Shown here one piece after another: positions 55,201-64,000 of a stretch of 64,000 nucleotides of DNA. The notes below the pieces were generated by a model, which made no database searches, had not been told where the DNA came from, and saw only the letters and a list, made by a program, of their open reading frames with translations. Both the position numbers and the translations under genes were made by a program. Location of the stretch: positions 186,001 through 250,000 of the forward strand of contig CAOLHI010001031.1 in NCBI GenBank assembly GCA_948474755.1, read 5' to 3'. Every line of letters starts with the position of its first letter. Positions within the stretch are counted from its first letter, which is position 1. Source of the DNA: Ctenosaura bakeri (lineage: Eukaryota; Chordata; Lepidosauria; Squamata; Iguanidae).

Positions 55201-56925
55201 CTTTTTTTATTAAAAGCATCAAGTACTGGAATTACATAACCAGTAATCGTTATAATTTTCACAAATACTTAAAATACTTTTTAAAATAGAACAATTTTTC
55301 ACAGAATGATATAGTATAGATGAGAATCTATTTGTGTTCATTAAAAAAAAAACCCGGATTATATAATCCACAGGTATCTCATTATTTTCAGCTTTATACA
55401 TTATTATTTCCATGTAAGAGTTACAAATATTCCTCTATTATGTTCCCCTATCTATCTTCTATATATACACTACCAACTTCCTACATTCCCTTGTTTGGTT
55501 TATATTTGACAGCTTAAATGTTTCCTCTGTTTCTGTCATTAACTGTGATCATTTGGCTACTTCAAAAAAGAAATTTCACAATTAATAACATTACATATTT
55601 ATCTCTTAACCTGAAATGATCTTTTCCGTTATTTTGGATACTGAAATTCATCCAGATCTACTAATAACTTCAAACCAGATTTGGTTTTAAATTTCATTAA
55701 CCCTGAAATATCTTAGTACCCAGCTTTTGTTTCAGATATTTTTTAACTGGAGACCATTCTTTATCATTTTTCCCTTGCAGTCTTCCCCTTAATGCTAGGG
55801 TTAAGTTATCTAATACAGACAACTCCATAAGTTTCGCTAACCATTCTTCCATTTCTGGAATAGAACTGTTCTTTCAGTATCTAGCATATACAATTCTGGC
55901 CGCTGTAACCATATAAAGTATAATCCTCCAGTATTTCTTCGTTTGCGTTTTGTCTAATTCATGTAACATATTTAGGAAGAAAATTTCAGGAGATAATGGA
56001 ATATTTATCTGTAAGATTTCCATCATGATTTTATGTATATTTTTCCAATACTTCCTAGCTATAGAACATGACCACCATATATAGAAGAATGTTTCATTAT
56101 CATTGTCACACTTCCAACAGTTATTTTTATTTTTTTAAGATATAACTTAATCTGACTGGGTCCAGATGCCACCTAGACAACATTTTAAAGTAACTTGCTT
56201 TCAAATTTTGGGCAGATGTAAACTTTTGAGTATTTCTCCAACTTCTTTCCCAATTTTCTAAACTTATTTCATGACCAATATTTCGGGGCCCATTTTATCA
56301 TTACATCTTTTACTACTTCTGTTTCCAATTCTCAATTTAGAAGAATCTTGTATATTTGAGAGGATAGATGCTCAGGTTTCTCAAAGATAATCTTTTCAAA
56401 CTCATTCATTTGGTCACTTGATTCAAAGCCCTCTAGTTTTAAGTTCATTTTATATCTTTCTTTGAGTTGTAAATATAGAAACCATTGGCGATTCAGACCA
56501 TCCATCTCTAATTCCTCTCTTGTCTTCAGTCTCAGATTGTTCGTATCTTCTTCAATTATAATATCTTTGTATCTAAGCCATCTGTCTTTTGAGTCCATCC
56601 ATCTTCCAAATAGGGCCTCATGCGGCAATAACCATTGTGGAATTCTTCTGTAAGTTTTACATTTAAATTTCATCCAGATTGTGAGTAGTGAGCGTCTTAC
56701 ATAATGGTGTGTGAAATCTTTGTCAACCTTTTCTTTTTCATACCAAAGGTATGCATGCCAGCCAAAGCGTAAATCTGGGCCTTCTAGCTTTAGCATTTTT
56801 CATTTTGCAGTGTGACCCATTTTGAAACCCATGTCAGTCCATTTGCATAGTAATACAATTTTAAGTCAGGTAGTCCACAACCACCTCTATCTTTTCTATC
56901 CATCGGAGTCTTCCATTTAATTCTT
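55201..56925 (-). pseudogene. 5'-truncated L1 LINE, ORF2 C-terminus
   Basis: Minus strand; the 3' end is a T-rich start on the plus strand (CTTTTTTTATT at 55201). The frame 56332-56796 (154 codons) reads FGWHAYLWYEKEKVDKDFTH and RRSLLTIWMKFKCKTYRRIP, the region after the RT domain in vertebrate L1 ORF2. Just upstream in another frame is GLPDLKLYYYANGL, joined through a frameshift near 56795. Further downstream, LSPEIFFLNMLHELDKTQTK lies near 55960-56010, also out of frame and broken by stops. Catalytic core and endonuclease are absent. Inactive copy. Confidence 0.88.
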
Positions 56926-57447
56926 GAATAAAAAGGCTGATATTACAGCTCATTATATTGCATAGGTCTAGATTATCAGAAAGACTTTATTTTCCTGTAT
57001 GAACCTACCTGGGTTTTAAAACTATCTGGGGAGACCCTTTCTTCTGTCCTACCACCCTCCCAGGTGCATTTGGTGGGAATACAAGAGAGGGCCTTCTCAG
57101 TGGCTGCTCCCAAGCTCTGGAACTCTCTTCCCAGAAAGGCCTGATTGGCACACTCCTGAATACATTTCTGCAAGCAGGCTAAAACCCCTGTTTTTGTTCT
57201 GGTGGGCCTTTGATAATTGATTTTTTTTTTAAAGAGGAAACAAGCCTTGTATAATGTGCTGTACTTTTATTTTTGTTGCTGTTTGATGTTTATGTTTTTA
57301 GCTGGTTTTAATTTTATGGCGGTTTAATTGGTTTCTAACCTTTGTATGTTGTGAATTTTGAACTATGTTTATTTTGACTGTTGTAAGCTGCCTTGAGTCG
57401 CAAACTGGGAAAAGGGTGTGATATAAATCATCATCATCATCATCAGT
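56926..57447 (+). mobile_element. L2-like LINE 3' end, copy B, with (ATC)n tail
   Basis: Repeats copy A over its first ~406 bases, then continues through TAACCTTTGTATGTTGTGAA, GTAAGCTGCCTTGAGTCGCA and GATATAAATC into (ATC)n (57428-57446). Copy A lacks this continuation because the L1 interrupts it. Confidence 0.87.
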
Positions 57448-57879
57448 GAGACAATGGATGTGTGTGTGGGGGGCTGTAGGAATCCAATGGCTACCCCCAT
57501 CCTAAAATCAGTAGGAATTGGGGTGGGGGATAAGATGCTTACTTCTGTAGCAGCAAGCTTGTGTTTACATACTCCTTTGTGTCTTTTTGCTGAGACAGGT
57601 TTGTCACAGCCTCTTCGTGGCTGCTGCATACTTTCTAATACATACATTTAGAGCAGTGTGAAGAAGATTTCACTGTGGGTCCATCAATCGCTCTTCCCTG
57701 CTGTTTATATGAGACAGAGAAAGCAAGCAGAACACAACCTTTAATTAGCAGCAGACAGGGCAGCCCATTCTTCATTCCCACCTTACTTTACACCTGTCCA
57801 AGTTACTTGATTCTGACCGAGCGGCTTTTGATTTACTCTGGAAGATCCACCTTGGTGTCTGGCTGATCTACCGGTTCCA
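57448..57879. other. Intergenic DNA without recognised features
   Basis: No recognised repeat or exon. Confidence 0.4.
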
Positions 57880-58230
57880 CCTTGCAAACAAGGAGTGCAG
57901 AAATGTAAAAAAAAGTGGTGTGGGGGCTGTGGGGAGAAAAACGGAGCCATGGCAAATGGAAAAGAGAAGAATAATTATCCTGCCTTAACCTAATGTTGCT
58001 AATCTATATTGGCCATTACAATCTCGAGCATCCTGCTTAGTGGAGTATGCAATCTCGTAGAGCTGGGTTTTTTACGCAAGCAGCGTATCTAATATAACGG
58101 ACGGCCTCCACATCCATCATCATAATTACTGTGTCATAATTTGCTGCCCTTCGTGCCTCTGCTGCAAAGAGATAGAGGAGGCCTTTAAAGTGCTCGAGAA
58201 GGTTACAGAAAATAAGGGGAGGAAATCACA
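57880..58230. promoter_or_regulatory. Candidate conserved non-coding element (unverified)
   Basis: A 350-base repeat-free block with atypically preserved CpGs (CTCGAGCATC, CAAGCAGCGTATC, AACGGACGGC, CTTCGTGCC) alongside homeodomain-type cores (AATAATTATCCT, CATAATTACTG). In a CpG-depleted surrounding this combination suggests constraint. Inference from composition. Confidence 0.4.
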
Positions 58231-58489
58231 GAGTGTTTTATGGGGAAAGAGAATCTGTTATTTCTACCCTATTTATTTCATACGTTTGCTTGACACAGGA
58301 TTTCAGTGAGTGCTGGTCTGTTTCATTTGGGGTGACTGGCAAAACGAATAAAATAAAATGTAATAAAATTCTGAATTTAGACAGCCATGGGGCAGCAAGA
58401 CCCAACTGTTTGGAGAGGAATGATGTCCAATGGCAACTGGGATCTCCTATATTGATTGAATCATGAATTCACTCTGGTTTTACTCAAAA

Positions 58490-58619
58490 ATGTTAAGGAT
58501 GCTGTCCAAGGTGCTGAACTTATCTAGGGAACTGACTTGAACGACTCCTTTAAAGTTCAAATAAAAACTCAGGAAAAAAACTCTGCTGTACAGACTGGGA
58601 CCCACTAACTGCCACTGGC
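58490..58619. mobile_element. Partial copy of the 31150 foldback repeat
   Basis: CTGTCCAAGGTGCTGAACTT, GACTCCTTTAAAGTTCAAAT, CCCACTAACTGCCACTGGCC. About half of the repeat. Confidence 0.45.
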
Positions 58620-58770
58620 CTTAGTTCAGTGGTATACTGTAGCCTTTGCATGCAGAAGATCTCTGGTTCAGACCTTGGTAACTCCATTTTTTTTTAAGGA
58701 TTACAGAACAGGATAGATGAAACAGACTTCTGCCCAAATCTCTGGACTGAAGATAGGCAACCTGGTACCT
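58620..58770 (+). mobile_element. tRNA-derived SINE, third type
   Basis: A-box-like TTAGTTCAGTGGTATACTG and B-box-like GGTTCAGACCT separated by CCTTTGCATGCAGAAGATCT, a tRNA-like head distinct from the other two SINE types. Then an interrupting T/A run and CTTCTGCCCAAATCTCTGG. A diverged copy. Confidence 0.65.
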
Positions 58771-58870
58771 TCTGGATTTTTTTAAACTCTCATAAGCTCC
58801 AGCCAGCCTAGCCAATGGTCTAGGATTATAGGATTTGTACCCCAAAACATCTGAATGGCTTTAGGTTGCC
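58771..58870. mobile_element. Foldback repeat fragment
   Basis: CTCTCATAAGCTCCAGCCAG, CTAGCCAATGGTCTAGGATT, CCCCAAAACATCTGAATGGC: the 'CCAGCCAGC...CCAATGG' centre of a common short foldback repeat. Confidence 0.45.
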
Positions 58871-59029
58871 CACTTCTTCTCTAGAGAGCCACTTCCAGCT
58901 AAAGATCGCAGCGCTGGGCTACACAGGGAACCAGAGCTTGTCTAAGATACCTTTTTTTTTTGCCCTATAATCCAGAAACCATGCATAGTTCCCCATCTTA
59001 AATACATTATTTTGTCCTAGAGCTTGGAA

Positions 59030-59115
59030 AAAAGTTACTTTTTGAGCTACAACTCCCAGAATTCTTCACTGAAGCAGGACCAATGGCATTCTAGGAGTTT
59101 TAGTCCAAAAATGTA
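59030..59115. mobile_element. 'CTACAACTCCCAGAATTC' foldback repeat
   Basis: AGTTACTTTTTGAGCTACAA and CTCCCAGAATTCTTCA oppose GGCATTCTAGGAGTTTTAG and AAAAATGTAACTTTTCC: about 38-base arms around GAAGCAGGACCAAT. Confidence 0.6.
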
Positions 59116-59409
59116 ACTTTTCCATAATTTTTGGCCTTGAGCCAGAAACTCCAAGCACCTCTCTTTTTTGTAAGCTGTAAAGATACCATGATGTTGTCTT
59201 TCTGTGATGCCAAAACACTGTTTTGGGCCTCTTTCTGCCTAATTAATAAGGCTGGTCTAGTCCCATAGACCAGCAGCTTAATTCAGTGTAGGATAGCTTC
59301 ACATATTCACACTTGGGAACACAATATCTTTCCAAGTGGTGCTTAGAGGGAAGGGGGAGGAAGCCACACGGAAAGTTAAAAGCAGTTGGATGGAGGATGA
59401 CATGCTGGT

Positions 59410-59655
59410 GATTGTTATTGCTCTCATGTGCCTTCAGGTCATTTCTGACTTATGGCAGCCCTAAAGCAATCCTACTGTGGACTTTGCTTGGCAACATTTC
59501 TTCATGGAGTGTTTACCATTCCCTTCCTCTGAGGATGAGAGAGTGTAACTTGCTGAAGGTCATCCTCTGGGTTTCTATAGCTGAATGGAGATTTGAATCC
59601 CAGTCTCCTGGCGCCCTATTACAAACTCAACTACTACGTCACTCAACTACTACAC
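59410..59655 (-). mobile_element. tRNA-derived SINE (Sauria type)
   Basis: ATTGTTATTGCTCTCATGTG, GGTCATTTCTGACTTATGGC, CTTCCTCTGAGGATGAGAGA, GATTTGAATCCCAGTCTCC. The head side contains a small duplication of CTCAACTACTAC (59627 and 59643). Confidence 0.88.
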
Positions 59656-59853
59656 TTCCAACATGGTATTGAATAGTAACATTCTGCATACTGTGTGATT
59701 GCTGCTCCTTGGAACCTATGGATTGTGTGTTTATGCCTGTGTATTTGCCTACTATGCTGCTAACACTGTGCTGTTTAAAGCTGCATTTTTTCCTTTTGAA
59801 CAAGAAAGTGTAAATCTATTCATAAACATGTAGATATAAAACATGAACACTGA

Positions 59854-60055
59854 AAGGCTTTCCGCACTACAGTGTTAAAGTGGTGCTATTCCACTTTCAA
59901 CGCCCTGTGGAATTCTGGGGTTTGTAGTTTACTGAGACCAAAGAGCTCTTTGGCTGAGAATTTGAAGTGCCCTTCCCTAAACTACAAACTCCAGAATTCC
60001 ATATGAGGTTGATAGTGGAATAGCAGCACTTTAACACTGTAGTGCGGAAATGGCC
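59854..60055. mobile_element. Palindromic GGCC-ended MITE
   Basis: Right terminus GTAGTGCGGAAATGGCC; left AAGGCTTTCCGCACTAC (mutated at the edge). 202 bp with TGA on both sides (59851-59853, 60056-60058). Inner arms TTCCACTTTCAACGCCCTG and inverse. Confidence 0.9.
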
Positions 60056-60353
60056 TGAAATCATGCTTGCTTTAAAGGAAAGAATAGTATTTAAAGGAAG
60101 GAATAGTATTTTGGAGCAGAAGACCGTATTGTTGTTGCTGCTGCTGTTATACCACCTGCCTTTAACTCTAAATTCAGTGGTGGCAGTAGACCCTCACTGA
60201 GGGTACAACAGTGACCACAGATAAACTACATAGACTACATATTGCTTTCAAACAACAGCAGAAAGAAGCCATGTTCTGCATGGATATGGTTCTATCATGG
60301 CAAACAGTATATGGTCATGCCAGGTGTGGGTCTTTAGCTACTGGAAGAGCATA

Positions 60354-61084
60354 TCTACTATATAAAAGTCAAAGTTTGTCTGTGAGTTTATCTGCTTGTC
60401 TGCATAAGGCAGGTGAAGACCTCATATGATAGGCTATGTGAGGCGAGAAGACCTCATATGATGGGCTGGCTGTGAAGATTCTATGGCATCCTGGAGTTGG
60501 CAGTTTAGGGAGGGGCCTTTCACTCTTGGGCCTCAGGCCAGTTGCTATGGAGATGAGGCCTACCATCAGTAGGGATGCCAGAAAACATTTGGGAGGCATA
60601 TGTGAGAAAAATTAAAGTGACATACAGAACATAGTTACAAGGTCTTCTTGCCTCACAGTAGATTGCATGGGTTCCATATGGGAGGAATGTTGAAGTTGAA
60701 ATTCAAAACAAAAAGTGCTTCCAGAAAAACGTAAAGCCATTGTACAAATTCAACAGAAAGCAAAAAAAAATAAAAAAAATAAAAAAAAATCAAAAAAATA
60801 AATAAATCAAAAGCTAGTACATCGACATCGCCAGAGAACACAGATTAGATGGGGACTATGGGGAAAAGTTACAGATACTGGAATAGGCCAGTTGCTATGG
60901 AGGTGAGGCCTAGCAGCAAGGAGGACAGTATACTCCCTCAGAATCCCAAACTGTGTTTGTAAATAACTCTGAATACAAATTGCATTGGGAAATATGGGGA
61001 AAAGTTACAGATACTGGAGAACACAGTTTGCTGAGTACTTAAGAGGAAAATAAAATCTTGGGCAACACTGGGTAAATATACTAG
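60354..61084 (+). mobile_element. Helitron with both ends intact
   Basis: Host A, then TCTACTATATAAAAGTCAAA at the 5' end; at the 3' end GGGCAACACTGGGTAAATAT then A, CTAG, host T. This is the A^T insertion without duplication and the TC...CTAG termini that define Helitrons. 731 bp, with tandem GTTGCTATGGAG(A/G)TGAGGCC units and an AAAAAAT-rich stretch (60760-60810). It has no Rep/helicase; non-autonomous. Relatives at 13018 and, inverted, 15911. Confidence 0.92.
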
Positions 61085-61565
61085 TACTTTATATTCCTGA
61101 GGTCCCCTGATCAAGCTCTGCCAGGTTCAGGAAAAGAAAATCTCGGCAGGCAAGGCTCAAAACTATTGGGAAGCCTTTCCTGTCAGATTAGCTAAGACTG
61201 GCCTAGATGGAGTGGTTGAATAATGTGGCAGCTTCATATACACCTTCTTCAAAGCAAAATATTAAGATAGTCACAGAATTCTGACAAATTTGGCCTGTGG
61301 AGTACTGTAGGGTTGTAGAGTACTTTTTCCAAAAGAGGAACTGACTTCTGGGGGGGGGAAGACCCTCTCCTGGGCTTAAAGAGACCTGGGGTCCCATAAA
61401 CAGTGGCAAATGTCATGCTCATAGTTTCTGAAAGATACAAGGAAGTTTTTCATTTAAAAATGTACTGTGGGAGTTGAAGTTGAAGTCCACTCAGGTCCAT
61501 TGGGACTCATGTGGCTCATTTTTGCAATAAATCCATGGGAACTTCTAAAGTCAACAGTTAAATTC
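61085..61565. other. Intergenic DNA without recognised features
   Basis: No recognised repeat or exon. Confidence 0.4.
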
Positions 61566-61569
61566 CAAT

Positions 61570-62440
61570 TGTTACCCTGTATGTTGGGGGTCCCAGGAGG
61601 GGCACCCAAATTACCAAATGAAAACACAAGTTGGGGGAATTTAGCTGGAGCACTCTCTTGGCTAAACAAGAGGCAGGGTAACTTTAGCAAGGATCTTTAA
61701 CCCTATGTATGCAGCGGCGGGTCAGAGAGCGGCTAGACAAGGTTTTCAAAGTAACGAACAATATTTTATTAAAGACAAGAAACACGCAAGACAAGACATA
61801 AACTAACTGACTGGGAAATAGAAACGGGGAGCTTTTCGGGACAGGCAATACGACACCTGGTCTCGTAGTCCTGGAGAGAAGCGGGGATCCGAGAGAGAAA
61901 GCTCAGCAGGGCTCACTGAGGGGAGTTTCCTTAGACAACTGGCAGCAAGGTGGGATGGAAGTCCAAAGTAGTCCGAAGATGTCCCAAAAGTGGGGACCTT
62001 TTATAGGGTGGATTTTACCTACAGGCTATGTTACGCTTGGTGAGAACAAAGGAAATTTGGAGTTGGACAAAGGAACTGGAAAAGGTCAAGTTTAGCATGA
62101 TTGGTTTAGCTTTTACGGACAATAGCGTGGCCAGTTTGCTAATGGCCCAACATAAAGAAATGGCTTGGCTCTTGGCTGCTTGGCTTTGTGTAACTCCGAG
62201 CCGAGCAGAGCCGGTTTGCAGGGAGGTTTTTCCCTAAAGCGATGGAGAGGCTTAGACTGCTTGTCTGAATGGGGTTTTGGAATGTATAACCATTAACGGC
62301 CGCGCCTGTACGTGCTCGTCCAGGGGACCTCTGCAAACACGTGGAGTGAGATGACAAAAAGAGGTCAAGCAAAGGCCGAATTATTTGATATCAAAAGGAT
62401 ATCTAGTGCTCTCACCCAACGTATCATAACCGTGATAACA
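61570..62440 (-). mobile_element. ERV solo LTR, copy 3
   Basis: Plus-strand edges TGTTACCCTGTATG and CGTGATAACA. Read on the minus strand it starts TGTTATCACGG and ends CAGGGTAACA. Flanked by CAAT on both sides (61566-61569, 62441-62444). On the minus strand a TATA box CACCCTATAAAAGG (near 62005) precedes TCTTTAATAAAATATTG (near 61770). It aligns along most of its length with copy 1, including GGCGCGGCC(G)GTTAATGG. No viral genes adjoin. Confidence 0.93.
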
Positions 62441-62444
62441 CAAT

Positions 62445-63094
62445 GACTCTATTGTACTTGGGACTAACAATTGGACCTTTTGGAAGTGGTGTGGAAACAT
62501 CATTTAGGTTCAGATACAGCCACTTGGTTTACCATTACTGTGATTGTGTTTTTACAGTTTTTATTTTTTTTTTTTTAATTAAAATTTTGCTGACCACAAT
62601 CCTGTCAGTGGTATACACAGCATTATGTGTCCATATGTTCTTTTATGGTTGTGGTGGAAGGAGTCACACAAGCATGGCAATTTAATGGCTAGGGGAAGAT
62701 GAGGGACAACAAGGCTGTATCTGGCTGTGTTTCTGCAGCTGTATGCACACAGGAAATGTACAAAGAATCCCTGCAGGCTTAGTGTGTGGGGGTATTTTTC
62801 CTGTGACCCTTCAACTGTAGGAACACACCCAGAAACTGTCTTGGTACCTCTTCCTTCTCCCAGCCAATAATTGGCTATGGTGGCACACCAACAACAGAAA
62901 GGTGGGTTGCATGCACATAGAAGAGGAAGGAAGTAGAGATACACTGGGCAGAACCTATCATCAGCCATTGTTTTATTCTCAGTTGCTCCAGGGCTGAAAG
63001 CAACTACAGACAGCTCCCTATAAATGTCCCGAGAAGGCCTCCTATACATGCTTGTTTATGAGTAAGTCCCATGGAATTAAACAGAAGTTATTTT
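62445..63094. other. Intergenic DNA; one frame without recognised domain
   Basis: A 156-codon minus-strand frame (62579-63049) is cysteine-rich with no domain I recognise. A poly-T run lies at 62566-62577. No repeat recognised. Confidence 0.35.
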
Positions 63095-63180
63095 TATTTA
63101 GGGGACTACAATTGCCAGAGTACCCCATTAAAGGATTCTGGGAACTGTCCAAAAGGAAATTTTCCAAGTCCTTCTGATTT
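63095..63180. mobile_element. 'CTACAATTGCCAGAGT' foldback repeat
   Basis: GGGGACTACAATTGCCAGAG opposes GGATTCTGGGAACTGTCCAA, with AAGGAAATTTTCC at the edge; the same family as 59030. Confidence 0.5.
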
Positions 63181-63228
63181 CTGAATGGACATGTGCTGTC
63201 CTACTCTACGTATTGAATAAAATAAATA

Positions 63229-63400
63229 TACCCTATTTGGTGGCGTATAAGACTCACTTCCCCCCCTGAAAAATACTGTTTAATAATGGGGTGCATCTTG
63301 TACGCCAGTGCATCTTATACACCCACAAATAGTATTTGCTGGTGTGTAAATGGGGTGCGTCTTATATGCTGGTGCATCTTATATGCCGGCAAATACGGTA
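63229..63400. mobile_element. MITE with TACCGTATTTG-type ends
   Basis: The left end TACCCTATTTGGTGGCGTAT is inverse to the right end ATATGCCGGCAAATACGGTA. The inside repeats GGGGTGCATCTTGTACGCCA / GGGGTGCGTCTTATATGCTG. A dispersed vertebrate DNA-transposon remnant; superfamily not assigned. Confidence 0.7.
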
Positions 63401-63579
63401 GGTACCTACCTACAGACAGACTGGAAAAATCTAGAGCTTGCTAGATCAAACTGAAATTTCATACTCTGTCACTGAAAAATAATTTGATGGGACTTCCCAT
63501 TTTATGAAAGCAATTTTAAAAACTTCTACTATGGGTTAAAAATAAATTGAACCTAACTGTTGTTGGAATTAAAGGTAAA

Positions 63580-64000
63580 TCTGTGCACACCGAAATATTT
63601 GAAACCTCTTAAAAACCAGTTAGTATTATTCTATTACTGAAATAAATCTAAATGTAAATTATTATTTTAAAAATGGTATTTTTTCCGAGAATGGCCTTCT
63701 CATCTATTTTTTAACCTATAGCATTATGTAAAAAGAGAGAAAAAGAGACAGTTATCAGCCACCAAGAGCAGCTATATTAAATGTTAAATAACCTTTAAGA
63801 GCAGAAAATATTTAATCATAAAAAGTTAAATTGACAGTGGTGTGGTTCGCACAGTATCCCCTCAAAACTCGACAGCATCATTCCTCATATATATTGATAA
63901 GTACAAGACATCCATAAAAATCGCAGGCTCTGTAGCCTTCTATTTATGAGAGGCCATCTAAAACTCATTCATTGCAGGTAATATCAGTAAGTCAATTCAG
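63580..64000. promoter_or_regulatory. Candidate conserved non-coding block (unverified)
   Basis: Repeat-free to the window edge, with TTTAATCATAAAAAG, TTAAATAACC, GTTCGCACAG, AACTCGACAGC and TATTTATGAGAGG words, mixing AT-rich cores with retained CpGs. Resembles 57880-58230. Inference only. Confidence 0.35.

Noticed and set aside
62579..63049. 156-codon minus-strand frame, cysteine-rich
   Set aside because: No domain pattern or spacing of cysteines that I recognise, and no signal peptide; treated as chance.

Overview
This is a gene-poor vertebrate window, and its repeat content points to a squamate reptile, probably a lizard. The diagnostic items are tRNA-derived SINEs of the Sauria type (tail ACTTGAAGGCACACAAC followed by (ACA)n), a second tRNA-derived SINE with an L2-like tail, CR1, L2-like, L1 and Bov-B/RTE LINE pieces, hAT, Tigger-like and Helitron DNA transposons, and solo LTRs of an endogenous retrovirus. 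I found no bacterial-type operon, no protein-coding exon that I can defend, and no tRNA or rRNA gene. The only reading frames with recognisable protein similarity belong to decayed retrotransposons. The species cannot be fixed from sequence reading alone.

Layout. 1-10 kb: mostly unique AT-rich DNA with a palindromic MITE, (TG)n/(GA)n tracts, a Sauria SINE, a candidate conserved block near 3.56-4.44 kb, two non-autonomous hATs (6.15 and 7.68 kb) and a CR1 tail. 10-18 kb: the densest nest. A hAT (10751-12420) is split by an 900-bp solo LTR. A SINE (15.2-15.7 kb) is split by a small hAT. A minus-strand Helitron (15911-17260) is split by a palindromic MITE, which is itself split by a 311-bp solo LTR. 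18-33 kb: a candidate conserved block, (CCTT)n arrays, GGCC-type MITEs, a second 863-bp solo LTR, a SINE split by a MITE (26.1 kb), a long AT-rich candidate regulatory block (27.4-28.7 kb), an L2-tailed SINE and a near-perfect 182-bp palindrome (30.5 kb). 33-46 kb: a 678-bp GGCC-ended element, a Bov-B fragment, SINEs in both orientations and a CR1 with reverse-transcriptase C-terminus. 46-54 kb: an L2-like reverse transcriptase remnant, a Tigger-like MITE and six GC-rich or GGCC-ended MITEs. 54-64 kb: a truncated L1 flanked by a 0.4-kb direct duplication, a candidate conserved block at 57.9-58.2 kb, an intact-ended Helitron, a third ERV solo LTR (61570-62440, minus) and a final AT-rich candidate conserved block.

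The elements do not form a pathway. What ties them together is insertion history: target-site duplications and paralogous empty sites let one read the order of events. The most distinctive system-like signal is a group of at least a dozen non-autonomous DNA elements sharing a GGCC-N-TTTC/TTTT-GCA terminus. Most are flanked by exact 3-bp target duplications of varied sequence. They occur as a ~200-bp fully palindromic subtype, a ~400-480-bp CpG-rich subtype and longer forms.
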